A DNA stretch of 64,000 nucleotides, taken from contig CM023449.1 in the NCBI GenBank assembly GCA_013339765.2, positions 221,221,555-221,285,554 on the forward strand, written 5' to 3'. The DNA comes from Haemaphysalis longicornis. Taxonomy: Eukaryota > Arthropoda > Arachnida > Ixodida > Ixodidae. The position numbers and the translations under genes were made by a program. Shown here in pieces: positions 23,216-35,539 of this stretch (position 1 is the first letter of the stretch; the number at the start of each line of letters is the position of its first letter). The notes beneath the pieces are model-generated. The model was not told the DNA's origin. It did no database searches and saw only the letters and a program-made list of their open reading frames with translations.

Positions 23216-23426
23216 ATGGACTTTCAGGAATGCGACAGAATTAATGTCGCAATCCGCAGGTCGCTCTGATGACGAAAAAAAACAACTTCTCACGACCTCG
23301 TGAAACGACATGTTGCTTTCTTTCTCCAGCTAGATTCAACCCCCGTCCTTCGCAATAATTATGCTACAGAGATATCAAATAGGCAGTAAAACGCCGGAAG
23401 CCAATGATGATAGCTGCCGGCTGATT

Positions 23427-23922
23427 TTAACCCTTTGAGTCCCGACATTTTTTTTTCAAGCACAAAAATATTTTATCTGTGTTCTACTAAATTCTACAGC
23501 TGGTAGTACCACAATTAGTGTTTAATTAATGAGGCCAATAATGGGAGACATCTGGCAATTAAAAATGCTATATTGAGCGAAAGAAATTTCCATTGTTTTC
23601 CTCAATTTTATGAACACATGAGCCTACAAGAAAACGATGAGCTGCGCAGTGGAAATATTTACAGATTTAGAAGCCTGGGAATAAACTAGGACTTTTGGAT
23701 CTTTTTGGCTCGACGTCATAATTTCGTGTTCCCTAGAGCTTTTTCTTCTTTGTACAGTCCGGCTCCGCGAAGATGCTACACTGGTGATGTATATCGCAAA
23801 ACTCGTCCTTGAAGAACAATTCCTCCCAAAAAACTAGAATTAATTTTCGTTTTGTTCTCTATGTGCTAAAGTGACTACAGCAATGTGATTCCATTTGGAA
23901 TCACCGGGACAGAAAGGGTTAA
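23427..23922. mobile_element. TTAA-type MITE, family 3 (TTAACCCTTT ends)
   Basis: It begins TTAACCCTTTGAGTCCCG and ends CGGGACAGAAAGGGTTAA, an inverted repeat with one or two mismatches, 496 bp long, AT-rich and without coding capacity. Confidence 0.8.
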
Positions 23923-25043
23923 CAGTAGACCACCGGGAGCCTCGCGCAATATCTGTGCTAACAGCGCGCACAAATCTAACTGCGAGCAAAGCGCAGGGGC
24001 AGTTGCTACAGTGGCTAGTGGTTTGGGTGGCTTAAAATTATGCTACCACTGACATAACAGAATACGTCTGGGCTTTGCAGAAGCATAGGCGCACCATTCA
24101 CATTTCCTCTGATAGGTAAATACAGCGCAAGTAGAGCGTAAAATGGCATGTGCGAAGTAGTACAGCGGGAAAAATCAAATCACCATACATTGGTTTCCCT
24201 GGTGATACCGTCGTAATGCAATGAGGAGTTGAAGATCTTCATACGGCACCAGCGATGTACTAGCGGCGTCAAATTAAACGCGAACACGAAAATATGAACC
24301 AGAACGTGCAAAATTGAAAAATACTGTTCATCGATTTCATAAATGGCATGCTATTGGTATGTTCGGAAATCCACTTTTCCCAACTTTGTTTTTGTAACTA
24401 ATCCATGCGTCATTTTGGCTTGCATGGAAAGAAAGCGCGCTATTTGTGTGTTCGGGTTCTTATTTTCATGTTCGCGTCTTATTTGACGCCGATAGTATAT
24501 ATATGTGCGCTTCTTTGTCGTTGTGAAAATTTCCGCGCATGAAACTCGTAGCGGCAGGCGGTAACAGCTTTACAGAGACCTGCGCATGGGTTGTACCGAC
24601 ATCGAAAAAATAAAAAAAAAACACCAGAGTTCACTCTTGAAAGCGGGGTTTAGCACACCGAAGCCATGAGTTGGACCCTAGTGGAGTGCCCCGGATCAAT
24701 TTTGACCACCTGGGGAGCTTTAACGGGCGCCGAAATCTCGATACATGCGCGTTTTCGCTTTTCGCCGGCATCAGAAAAGCAGTCTCTGTGGCCGGGGGTC
24801 TCTGCAGCACGCCGCCTTGGCTACTGCGCCAGCGTGGAAGTTATCAGAGGTTAGTTAGTCAGAAAACTGTACGAGTAAAAACAGGGTGCACGAGGGAATT
24901 CCTTTTTACTCAGAACGTCTTTAGCGGGAAGGTTCACCGCGGAGCAAGAGAGTGCCGAGAGGAAGAAGTCTGCTGTTTGGGTTATGAGTTACCCTCGCTT
25001 CGGCGGAAGGCATCGATCATATCAAGGGTGGGTCATCTTTTAC
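23923..25043. other. No gene seen
   Basis: AT-rich intron or repeat sequence. One more exon of the unidentified gene should lie between 20,485 and 25,043 to reconcile phases, but I could not place it. Confidence 0.35.
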
Positions 25044-25150
25044 CGGATATCTCGGACGCTAGACTCTCGGCCAAGGACTCGCTGGAACCATGGCGGCTGC
25101 GGTCGCTGCGCAGCAACCACTCCGGGAACCAGTCGAACACGCACGAGATC
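25044..25150 (-). CDS. Internal exon of an unidentified minus-strand gene
   Basis: The acceptor CGCCGCAG and the donor ATCCG-GTAAAA bound 107 nt. The translation CVFDWFPEWLLRSDRSR followed by a Ser/Glu-rich linker (SSESLAESLASEIS) has no stops. Its entry phase matches exactly the exit phase of the exon at 26,945-27,191 (the split codon encodes Leu). It leaves in phase 1, which does not fit the exon at 20,359 directly. The family is not recognised; the helix-plus-Ser-linker look would suit a helical scaffold protein, which is only an impression. Confidence 0.5.
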
Positions 25151-26944
25151 CTGCGGCGAGCACATCGTGCGTCAGTATAGTACAGGACACGAAACGGTGC
25201 CGTACACACATGCATGCTGCTATTTTTAAGCTTTCATTGGACCCTGATACCCTTTCGACTAACGCCTGCTACAGTTATCGCTAATACAGAGCAGCACTGC
25301 GTGATTTGCTCATCGCAGCCAATACCACTTTCACATTTCGCTTTGCCTTTGTTGCAATTTTCTATAAAGCGCTCGTCCTGTCTATTCGTCTTCTTGTGTG
25401 TATTTGTGTGCTCTCTTTACTAGGAATCACGTACCAACTCGCCCAACATCGTTTCATTAAATTCTTCAAAATCGCTTGCGAACGCGTTCATTGCTCCTGC
25501 AGTCAAAAGGAAGCTGGCCAATGGACGCGACATTCTTGGAATGACGTCACTCAAACGTGCAAGAAAAAAGCCCACACCGAAAAAAAGAAAGATCTTTAGA
25601 AGAAATTTCAATGGGCGTAGAGCTGGAATATTTGGCTAGGGGAGTTTGTGGCCTCCTGTTTTATCTATCGGGATGGGCTTGCTAGCAATGTTCCTAAAGC
25701 ATTTGGGATTTTAGAAAAAAAAAAAGAGAAAAGTGTAAGTATTGCAGACTTTCTTAGTGCTCTAAGCGGCAATGTTTTGCGAGCCCGAAGAGTACAGTTC
25801 AATGTTAGACAAGACTTCTGAGTTGTTCCCCTAAAAAACTTCACAATGGTGAACCGGCACTAATAAAGAAAAGTACCAACCTTTGAACTTCGATGAAATT
25901 GGGAGCCCTGTAGCGCCTTTCGTACCTCAGGGCGTTCAGTTTGCTGAAAGCAACGAAAAAGGAGGCGCCGCAATTATTATCTTTAATAACCGGAACAATT
26001 TACAGTGCTTAAATGGTCTGCCTGGCGCTTAATTCTTTTTTAGCATTGCTGTTATAGAGTTGACGTAAGCGTTCTATTGTCCGCGCCCCATCATAGTCAT
26101 CGATGGTTGCTTTAAAGGATGCTCCACTCAAATTACGCTCTATGGTGGCGTGAAGGCTGCAAAACAGAGTCAACTGTGATATAGACTATATTGCAACGCT
26201 GGCTGATAATGATAATTGTACTTTGTTGTAAGTGTAGGGTTAATTTGGGGGGACAATTTATGATAAGGTGGGGATTGCAGAAAGCAGCAAGAGTAGCCAA
26301 CGCCCAAAAAAAAAACATTAAGTGCAAGGACGCCATTGTGTACGGCTGGGGACTTCGTTGTGGGTCATAGTGAAATAATGCCCTCCTTGCAATATATAGT
26401 GAAGGCCAGCCGGGTTCGTATGCTTGCTGCCACAGTCTTGCAGTCAGGGGAAAATCTTGCGTGGACCCTTTAGAGGGGAGGGGGCAGATATAATGTAGCA
26501 GCAGGTACGTAGGGGCAGGGTCTATAACAAGCATTCTCAGGCTTCCATACTGCTACCGTCATGGGCGCTCGGGACGTCCTACGCCCGGCCGCCTTCCAAC
26601 CCCGGATTCTAGCAGTGCGAAGAACGGACCCCGGACACAGAACTTGACTGTGTGTGGTCCCTATTTTTATATTTGGTTCGTATTTCGCAGTGGTAACCTC
26701 AGAAATCTACCTTTACGTATCTAGATGTTGTGGCTTACTGCATCCTTCCTTTGTTCAGTATTTAATTCCGCAAGGTCCCGCCGGAAGTAAGAGTTCACGT
26801 TGGGCCGGAACGCCATGTTACGCTATGCTTTCAACAGAATGCATTCAACAGAAAATGCACTCAACAGAAACATGCAGAAATACTCAGCACCTGCGTATCG
26901 CCGAAGACAAACCGAGCTTTTAAGGTAAGCCCCGGGGGACTCAC
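25151..26944. other. Intron-like sequence, no gene seen
   Basis: The 133-codon minus-strand frame at 26,133-26,534 is hydrophobic and repetitive in feel and has no recognisable domain. Confidence 0.35.
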
Positions 26945-27191
26945 AGGTAGCACTCAATGGCGGTGGCGATAGTCTCGAGGCGTCCCTTGGAGAAGTCTCC
27001 GGCCACGATGGGCATGACCTTGAGGACACTGCGCTTGAAAAACGCCACCACCTGGAAGAGCTCGCTGTGGCGGCCGTGGGCGAGCCACTTGGACCGGTCC
27101 TGGCTCCTGCACGCGGTCACCGATGTGCTCAGGCGAGAGTGGAGAGCATTTTGGGGCGGCACGCACTCGAGAGCGTTCTTTAAGTTTGAGC
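26945..27191 (-). CDS. Internal exon of an unidentified minus-strand gene
   Basis: The acceptor AATGCAG and the strong donor CCT-GTGAGT bound 247 nt. The translation contains KNALECVPPQNALHSR, HSELFQVVAFFKRSVLKVM and KGRLETIATAIECYL, predicted mostly helical. It joins in phase to the exon at 25,044-25,150. It enters in phase 1, whereas the exon-like segment at 29,698-29,780 leaves in phase 2, so those two are not adjacent exons. The protein family is not recognised. Confidence 0.55.
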
Positions 27192-27939
27192 CTGCATTCG
27201 ATACTTCCTGTCCCAAATCTATTATCACCTCTGTTAGTTACAGAAACAGCTTCAGCTTTGGGTTAATCATCATCATCCCTCCTGTTTGAAGGAAATCTCA
27301 GTCTTTGCCGAAAATCGAATCTTTATCAAATCTACAGTAACGTGAAAAGTTAACCCCGACATAGTGTTCCAATACTAAGGAGAATGAAGTGCGTGAACAG
27401 TAGACGGTGCAGAGAGAAGATTTACTGCCTCAAGAAAATGCAAGTGCGTACAACAAAAAAATAGTGCCCTTCCACTCTGTGAAGAAGGATGACCTGCAAA
27501 GCTGGACGCAGTCTACGGGGTGCACGGAACACAACACCGACACGTTTATAGTAATTTGCGATGGAGCATACTCCTAGCCAACTAGCTGAATGAATCTCTG
27601 AAGGATCGAAACTTTGTTCTTGCAGATAAATATGGAACTGCCTGTGTCCCTCCTGTGTCGTAAGCATCTTATTGTTTGTGTAGGGCCGGGTTTAGATTGT
27701 CGCCGCAACTGTCGTAATAACTTTAAAATAACTTAAAAAAATTACGTCATTTCACGTCTCAGCCAGCCGAACTGCGTGACATTCCATTTTTTACGCCCAT
27801 AGATCACGATACGGCTTTTGCGTCGGTAGTCATAGCCTAACACAGAAACCCATCCGCCCTAGCACTAAGAGCTCCGGACTGGTCCGACTGGACAACTTAG
27901 CGTTCGCGTTTAAACATCGCACCGGCACAACGGACATGC
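27192..27939. other. Intron-like sequence, no gene seen
   Basis: No supported coding sequence or clear repeat ends. Confidence 0.35.
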
Positions 27940-28830
27940 CATCCATTAGTACGGGCATGAAACCTATAGCTGCGCATGCACGCCTCCCCCCTCCCGCCCA
28001 CTATTCTCCACTACAAACCTCTGCACGCATAAACCGGCAACCGGTCATGTGCGCGAGCTTAGAAGTGACCGACGCCGTCGAAAACATCCCCTGAAAGCCC
28101 TCTGAAGAAGTGATGTTGGCTCATGCCGGCGTTCAAGCGGGAGAGTTGCTCTTCATCCTGGAGGGATTCGCCGCTATTTGACGAGCTGAACTGGAGGCGG
28201 TAATGGCGGCGCCAGCAGCTTTTCGTTGTTTTTGCGCCCATTCGCGCTTGTGTTCGAGCCAGCGCTTCAATTCTTGCTCTTCTTCCTCCAAACGAACGGC
28301 ATGCATCTGTCCCATAACGATTTAAAGCCCGGAAGCGCTCTAGCTCTATTCTCGCGTGCAAACACGTGGCTGTCCGTTTTCCTTCCCCCTCGTATGCACC
28401 TTACTGTGTGTGTAAAATGTTTGTGTTAACATATCAGGCCACACCCGAACCACTCGATTAAGGAGGACAGCTGACTAACCGCATTGAGCCATTCAATTTC
28501 TACATCTAAATCTCCCACCAGCACAACCGGTATTTCATCGGTAGCGGCATGAAGCCTAGCTGTGCGTGCACGCCCACCGTTTCTACCCGCAAATCGTGCA
28601 AGCATAAACGGAAACCGGTGATTGCGCATACTTAGACGTGAAAGACACTGGCGAAAATGTATTTCGGAAAGCCTTCCAAGCAGAAAACGAAATATGGGCT
28701 CAAGCCGGCGTTCCAAAAGTTCCCTTCTACCGGGAGGGATTCGCAACTACTTGGCGAAGTGAATTTGAGCAGAAGCGGCGACGGTGGGTTCGGTCGTTTT
28801 AGGGGGCAGCCCTTTGGCAGCCTTTGCCTG
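27940..28830. repeat. Two diverged tandem copies of a repeat (about 27,945-28,230 and 28,540-28,800)
   Basis: The blocks share order and wording: a CGGCATGAA-GCCTAGCTG stretch, then GCATAAACGG-AACCGGT, then a GAAAGCC-TC stretch, then the GCCGGCGTTC-A block and GGGAGGGATTCG, about 590 bp apart. On the minus strand the first copy reads RLEEEEQELKRWLEHKREWA, like a charged helix from a transposase tail, but it is broken in the second copy. The family is unknown. Confidence 0.6.
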
Positions 28831-29697
28831 GGCTTCACGGCAACGGTGTCTGTTTATGCTTACGTAACCCAGTGAGCGAACGCAGCAGCGACGAAAGAAA
28901 GAGCGTCTGGCGAAAGGTGAAGTGGAGTACGACACGTGCGGCTGCGGCGTCATCGCTCTCACTGCCTTTCCCTCACACATGACTCATGCGTCGCCACCAA
29001 GGAGCGCCCTCCCCTGACACTTTCCCCAGACGTTGTTCCATTCTCCGCTAATCCAAGCCACGTGACGTTTGCGCGGGAGGCTCAAACACGATATGCAACA
29101 TACTCGCTGCTCCCTTGTGCGGGGCTAATCCGAACCATGTGACATTTGCGCGGGAGGTTCAAACAGAATTTGCAACATGCCGGCAGGCGGAGGCGGCGCA
29201 CTACGAGGTAGCAGCAGAGTAGTGCACGCTGCCATACGTTCGCTGATCCCGCGAACGCTTCCTGAGACATAACAGAAATTCGCCTGTGACTGAGAAGACT
29301 ACAGCTCGAGCTGCTCACAAATTTCATATTAGGGAGTGTAGTAATCGTCAGTGCACATTTTTACGCCCATCCGTACATGTTTTTTTATTTTTCGCAATCA
29401 TATGTGATAACTGTACTACCGCCGTTATCTGCCGACTGCGCAACTTGCCAAATGGGAATCGGTGGAGGCGAGGGAGAAAATAGTTGGGAAAGAGGTGTCC
29501 GCGGTGGTGAGGAGGAGCCCCGGAGCGGCGCCGAGTAAATCGATGACACCGGAATGAAAACTGGGGAAGGGGGTGGGGGGTTAGATATATACTGCTTTGC
29601 AGTAAAACAGCAGACACACGCATGCGCACAACGTACGCGCACTGCTTCATACCACGGGAACCAATCCCCAAATGAGCCCAGGAGTTGCAATACTTAC
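28831..29697. other. No gene seen
   Basis: A short direct repeat pair lies at 29,051-29,085 and 29,120-29,165 (CATTTGCGCGGGAGG-type). Otherwise unassigned. Confidence 0.35.
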
Positions 29698-29780
29698 CCG
29701 ATGGGCAGGAAGGCGCTGAAGGTTAGCGGCGACTCTTGGTTGCACAGGTCCAGAAGGCGGCTGGGAAACGCTGCGACGGG
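29698..29780 (-). CDS. Small exon-like segment, minus strand
   Basis: The acceptor GCGCAG and the very strong donor CGG-GTAAGT bound 83 nt encoding PVAAFPSRLLDLCNQESP and TFSAFLPIG. The strong donor is the main support. It leaves in phase 2 and so would need a further exon before that at 27,191. Confidence 0.35.
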
Positions 29781-29880
29781 CTGCGCAAACGCGCTCCATT
29801 TACACCTCAATAACGGAGAGGGGCTACGAAAGCACACATTCACACAAAATAAAAACTGGTACCCTTTCCATGAAACGTCA

Positions 29881-30394
29881 TTAAAGTGGTGAAGATAAAA
29901 TACAACTTCATTCAATCTGAAAGCACTATCCTTCGTTAACTCCCCCTGCTTCATGAGAACAGCGAGAGGTGCTTTTAACCAAAAGAAAACACAAGAAGTA
30001 TTTAAAAACATTCAAATTTCGCGCTGCAGTGACGTAATGTGGGCAGGAATGACGTGATGAGGGCCAGCACTAAAAACAGTTATCAGCATTTTAGCTTCCT
30101 GTTAGCATTCAAGTAATATCCTCGAACAGGACTACAGGCCTCACTAATATCATCCAGTCATGTTTGTTGGCGGAGGATCAGGTGAGCGGCAGCCAATCGC
30201 ACAAAGGAGATTCTATGGTGACGTATAGAGAAATCGCCGCAAAGTGTCTGGAAGAGTTCCCATTTCTTAATCTCTATTCCTTGAAAGCTCGGTTATTTGT
30301 TTTAAGTCAACAATAATATTAGTATCATGTTAATCGGGAAAAAACAGCCTTTCTAATGAACAAAACGTGCATTTTGTTTTCATGGCCTTTTTAA
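29881..30394. mobile_element. TTAA-type MITE, family 2 (514 bp)
   Basis: It begins TTAAAGTGGTGAAGATAAAA and ends TTTTGTTTTCATGGCCTTTTTAA. The interior aligns in opposite orientation with the 513 bp copy at 55,279-55,791, for example the TTAGCATTCAAGT and CCAGTCATGT blocks. Confidence 0.8.
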
Positions 30395-31270
30395 ACACAA
30401 ACTACAAGTTGCTATGCGTAAACACTGCAACTAATTTAGAATGCAAGTGTACAGCGTGGACGCTAAAGAATGAAGAAACGTAAAGCCAGGCGGCGCTGCC
30501 ACAACATGCTTTCTATGGGAACACTTTCCTGGTAACATTAATGCCAGCACCTTCAAGAAGCGCGCGGTTAACCATTGATAAAAAAATTAATTGGTGCGCA
30601 GTGGAGACTAGCAAAAAGCGAATACAATCTCGGCGGTAAAAAAAATGCAGGCGAGAGGTGGTGGCCTTCACAACTACAATTTCAGCACAAAATCAAAATT
30701 TCGGCAAAGTGCAGTGCCGCTTGGAAATTGTGAAGGATATGCGAAAGGTACGCAGCACAGACCAATCACAATAGCACATGTTGCGGGAGTTGTTGGTAAC
30801 TTTCTTTTGCGTGGCTTCATACCATCGGCTACTCTAATTATAATCCAATTCTGTCGAAGAAAATTACGCGCTCATTCTGAGTATAGTGTGTGTCCTAGTA
30901 ACCAGAGCGTCCACCGCTATGCACGACGCCTGAACATCTAGCAACGGCGTTGTTTACGGCAATGCTACGCCCATTTGATTGGAGTGATTTCAAATTTCGC
31001 GCTCGCGCTCAGCGTGCAGCGAGTTCTAGCCACCGCGGCGTGCGCACAAACGCGATAACACATCTCAATGTGACTTCACACCATCTGCGACTCTCTATCA
31101 TTTATCGTCAATCGCCATCTCACTCTCTTCGACATCGTTTTCCTCTCCAGCAGTTCGAGAGAATACGCCATGAACGTTTCACACTAAAAAGGAGGTATGA
31201 GTGCAAGCTCAAGAAGGACAAGCACCAGTGGCGAATTAATTATGGAATCGACATCAAATTTGCCAAAATC
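30395..31270. other. No gene seen
   Basis: Repeat-like sequence. The frames at 30,645-31,279 have no recognisable domain. Confidence 0.35.
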
Positions 31271-31276
31271 CCGATT

Positions 31277-31282
31277 TGAAAA

Positions 31283-31341
<59 letters not shown>

Positions 31342-31342
31342 A
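31277..31342. repeat. (AAAT)n microsatellite
   Basis: About 15 AAAT/TAAA units, probably the tail of a retroposed element. Confidence 0.9.
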
Positions 31343-32439
31343 ATAACAAAGTCAACCTTATTTCTTTTAGAAAGGAGAAGTACGGGACGAAACGGAGCAG
31401 CTTTACGAAGAATGCCTTGCCCGTCATCATCATCTTTGTTACCAAACTCGCCACCACCGCTACTACCACCATCCTCACCACTATGATGTCCGCCTAATGG
31501 CGTATTGCCGCCACAAAGCTTGTTGACATGTATCTACGCGAAAAATTAATGGACCGCAGTTTCACGTGCCGAATTCAAGATTAGCACGAGAGCGTGGTTG
31601 CTGCGCATGGGTGATTCGTGGTTATTCTGTTATTTGTAGCCTCAGAAGGTGCCCACACTACAAGCTCTCCTCCGCTGCCCAATTTTAGTATTTTCTAAAA
31701 CGGAGCGCACCATCAGTTTCGTTTACGATTTAAAACAGTTCCAACAGCAACAAAACCCAGTGTGGTAAACTCGCACATTGTGCCACACGGCTTGTAATTA
31801 GAATTTGTTTCAATAACAGGGCAAGTGTCCCTTGCAAGCCACTGATGCCAGAAAAATGGTCGTGGGCCTTCTTACCCGTTTGATGCATTGTTTCTTTCGT
31901 ACGGCTTGGGCTGACTCTGAAAAAAAAAAAGCATACCAGGGAAAAGTTATACCAAAAGTAGTAGCAGCAGTAGTAGCAGTAATATTAATACTACTACTAT
32001 CGGGTTGTACAGTAGCAGAACAGTACAAGTTTTTGTTTGTGTAGTTGGAATATGAGGTGGAAGCCATATTAGGGTAATACAGTCACGCTTTGATTAGTTG
32101 CAGTAGCTCTGGTACCAGCGGCAGAGGTAGTAGCAGGAGTAGAAGTACTGTAGAGGTTGCATTACTAACCATATTTAAATTTGGTGTATTGCTAACCAAA
32201 GCTCTTGTGACGCAGGGAATAGTAGCGGAGGACCACAGTATATGGCACTAATATCTCGCGCACAGGCAGGGTTTGTTGTATAACGCAGGACTCCGGGCTG
32301 GCCTTGCGGATAATGACGTACGCCTGCGCCGTACACAGATATACTCCGGAAACTCCCCATACACGACTATTCGGCCATCTTGGCCATTGACGTACAAGAA
32401 GCAGTTGATCACTTAAGTCATCAAGCCATACTTTGAGGC
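31343..32439. other. No gene seen; short AGT-type microsatellites
   Basis: It contains GTAGTAGCAGC-like triplet tracts at 31,955-32,005 and 32,120-32,150. No supported coding sequence. Confidence 0.4.
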
Positions 32440-34350
32440 CTTGCCTGCATAGCTCCTGGTGAAGCGCGCACACAATTACGTAAATCATTCCTCTCAAATC
32501 GCACTGCACGCTACCAATTCAGCGATCCTCCAGTCCCCCGCCTACCAACCCCCGTCCATCGGAACTCTTCAAGGTTCAGTACTCGCCCCCTCCTCTTTAA
32601 TTTCGCCACTCCCACTTCCCCCAATGCTGGAAAATATTCCGCGGCTATCCTACAGTATGTACGCTGATGATGCTACCATTTGGGTAACTAGTAGCAGTGA
32701 TGCCGATGTAGAAGCAACACTTTAAGAAAGGGTCTCAGTGGTGCAACTGGCAGCCCAGGAAGCTGGTTTATGCTCGCTATCAAAATCCAAAATTCTCGTG
32801 CTATCACCACACGCCACCCACCCCTAAAACAGCACCCAACATGCATGTACTTCTGGACAATGCTTCCATCCCAACTGTGAATCGCATAAAAATATAAAAA
32901 ATACTTGGTCTAGTCATCAGATCGAATCGCCGAAACCCAGCGCTCCTACACACGATTTCCTCTCGTGTAACGTAGATCATAGGTCTCCTTAGGCGCGAAA
33001 CTGCTAGGGGCCCACGGCCTGAAGGAGAAGGACCGCTGCAGATTCTTCCAGGAAATTTTCTACTGATCCGCGTTGCCGACTCCATCCCACAATACAGACT
33101 CCTTCCACGGAGGTCACCAAAGTAGACGGACTCATCCGTAAGGTCTACAGGGCTGCCCTCGGATTGCCTCTTCACGCCTGCCCTGCCCAAATATGGGCCA
33201 TCGGCACCTACAACTTCCTGGTTGAATTAATCGAAGTGCACCGCGCGAGCCAGATACATCACCTGTCTAAAAAACACTTAGCCAGCTCCTTACTGAAGGA
33301 GACAAAAATACCTACTCCTCTTACACCAACCCCAACGTTTCGCCTTTCACCCGATTACAGAGGCTACATAACGATTCGTCCACTCCGACGCAATATCAAC
33401 CCTACTTATCATACTTCCCGACGAGCTGCTCGAGCACGCTCCTTCGTCTCCACTTTCCCACCCTCGTTATTAAACACCTCCCACTTAGACTACACTGTAC
33501 TTAGACGCTGCAGCACACCGAAATAAACCTGCCTTCACGGTTGTCGTCGTCGCCTTGCTGATTATCACTCCTATCACGTCCCTCACAATTCACACCACAC
33601 TCCCTCATGCCACGGAAGAGGTGGCCATAGCCCTGGCTCTCGCACACCGGACTTCCTCTGATCTAGTATTATCAGATTAAAAACCGGCCATCAAAAATTT
33701 TGCTAGCGGTACTATCTCTGCGCTTGCCTGCAGAATTCTCTTTCAAAATTTAGCGCCCCAGCACTCTACCCAGCTCCTCTCGGCGGCACGAGCACTCGTC
33801 ACCCGTGCGCCTGACGAGGCCACTTCCCCGCCAGGGAGGTTACTCCACCAGGGACTCCCTCACCAGTTATCGGGAGGTTACCGACTACTGCACCTATCCA
33901 GCAACAAGGTAACCCCAGCCCACCCGTCCCTTACCCCCTCGGAGGAACGGCTGTGGCGCCTGCTTTAAACTGAATCGCTTCCAAACCGAGCCACCCACCA
34001 TCATATCCGCCCATCCGCCTACCCCTCTCCCCTTAGTCCACACCGTGGCGCTAAATCCGTCGCGCAACATTACCTGTGGGCCTACCCCCTGACCCCCACC
34101 CCACCATAGCATCCGTTGATCACTGGACGGAGGTCCTGGGCCGCTCGGAGGAAGACTCCCAGCGCCAGCGCCCAGAGGAAGACCAGCGCCCACTGGTCAC
34201 CCGGGCAAAGCGGTAGTAACGTCCCTACGGGCCGCCATACCTGCTGCCTAGGCCGGTGGTGTCAATAACGGTTTTATCTGTCTCTTTCCCTCTGTGACTT
34301 GGCGTGTAAACATGGATGTTATTGAGTGAATAAAAGGATTAAAATACCTT
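32440..34350 (+). pseudogene. Decayed LINE polyprotein, RT thumb to RNase H, I/R1-like
   Basis: In broken plus-strand frames one sees the RT block GTLQGSVLAPS, then SYSMYADDATIWV (YADD box), then near 33,600-33,690 the RNase H segment HATEEVAIALALAH with VLSD and a stop. The element ends with AATAAAAGG and an A-rich stretch at about 34,329-34,345. The 5' part is missing, and many stops and frameshifts show it is old. The related sequence in the element at 41.5-50.6 kb is far better preserved. Confidence 0.75.
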
Positions 34351-34374
34351 GCTGAGGCAACAACCAAGGAATCT

Positions 34375-35239
34375 TCAAGGCTTACGAGACCTTAACAGCC
34401 CACTCCTAGGCAGTCTTATAGATCGGCCCTGCATGTCGATTGAAATAGACTGACCGCGCTCACCTATTGCCCTGTCCCCCAGCATGGCATGCTCAGCCTC
34501 CTCGTTGTCGTCGTCATCGGTGCAGTCATCCTCGTTAAACGAGGAGCTTACGGTCAGCAACGGCTGCCGGTCGAGCATCGGGAATGACCCGTCCGACCGT
34601 CGTCGACGCCCGTCCACGGTGCAGCTGCTGGTGCTGCTGGTACTGCGGCTCCGGGCGTAAATGGTCGTCACGCCGAACAGCACTGCCATGCCCAACAGCA
34701 CGAGCGACAAGACGACGTAGAGCACCACCTGAAGAAAGGCAATGGCATCTCTGATGATACTAAACTAAGCAACTGAACCAGCAAGACCTAGTTTACCCGC
34801 TACATAAGACTCACAGGTGAACACGCTCCAAGATATGTTCACAAACCTGGTGGCGGGAGACAAAATGGAGGAATAGTTGAGCAGAGTTCTCCAACAGTCC
34901 ACCAGTAGGTCGACCGTCGTCCCTGGAGGCGTATTCCGAGGCGTTTTGATAACCCGGGACGCTTTTGTTACTCTGCTGAGGCGGCTCCAGTTCGGTCGGC
35001 GGGACATCTATGCCACCGAGATGGGGTGGCGTGGGTGCGCGTCCCTGATGCTTATCTTGCCCGTTCAGCTCCTCCTCCACCTGCTGCAGGCGATATGCAT
35101 CGTGGTTGGAGGCGTGCGGCACTGGCTTCGGGAGCGTTGACGTAGAAACGGGAGGCGCTGACAGGGAAGCTGGCGCGGCGGTGGAACCTAAACCTGATAG
35201 AACCAGAAGGAGCAGCGCCGCGGCAATTGCATGTGCCAT
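34375..35239 (-). CDS. Two-exon type I membrane protein, unknown family (about 248 aa)
   Basis: Exon 1 is 35,239-34,847 and exon 2 is 34,728-34,375, with a 117 bp intron (donor CAG-GTTTGT, acceptor TTTCTTCAG), both in phase 0. Residues 1-22 or so (MAHAIAAALLLLVLSGLGST) form a clear signal peptide. Next comes an ectodomain of about 110 residues rich in Pro/Gln with two N-glycosylation sequons (NKS, NAS). A single membrane span follows immediately after the splice (VVLYVVLSLVLLGMAVLFGV). The cytosolic tail of about 95 residues has a Ser/Thr-rich stretch, RRRR, the DRQPLL motif that fits the [DE]xxxL[LI] endosomal sorting consensus, and an acidic run (EDDCTDDDDNEEAE). I chose the ATG at 35,239 because it starts the signal peptide; an upstream in-frame ATG adds 23 residues. 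A possible donor near the stop (TCTC-GTAAGC) leaves a longer isoform open. The family is not recognised. Confidence 0.7.
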
Positions 35240-35539
35240 TGTGCTGCGGTCAAAACTGAATGCGCTCAGTCCGGAAAGTACGTGAGGAATCTCCTGAAAC
35301 GACGGCAATGGCCAACGCTGCGGCCACCGAGCGTGCTATGTTCTTCAGTTTCTTCGCAGGTTGCTAGCGCGTTCCTGGCGCGTGCTTCTGCTTCCAAACG
35401 ACTATTGAAAATGATAATGATGATGCTCACAAATAATAACAGCGGTGTGAGGATGATGGTGATGACGTCTTCAGTGATAATGGCACATACAGTCTTTGTC
35501 AAAGTTTTGTTGGCCACGGCTCCCTAGGGTTAAGGCTTG
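35240..35539. other. 5' flank of the membrane-protein gene
   Basis: Upstream, putative promoter region of the gene at 34,375-35,239. No TATA box or other clear motif can be assigned. Confidence 0.3.

Noticed and set aside
22970..23270. Asp/Asn-rich and Val-rich coding regions
   Set aside because: They are translations of a GAC/AAC microsatellite and appear on both strands.
29698..29780. Joining this exon-like segment to the exon at 26,945-27,191
   Set aside because: The phases do not match (leaves in phase 2, next enters in phase 1); kept as a separate low-confidence call.
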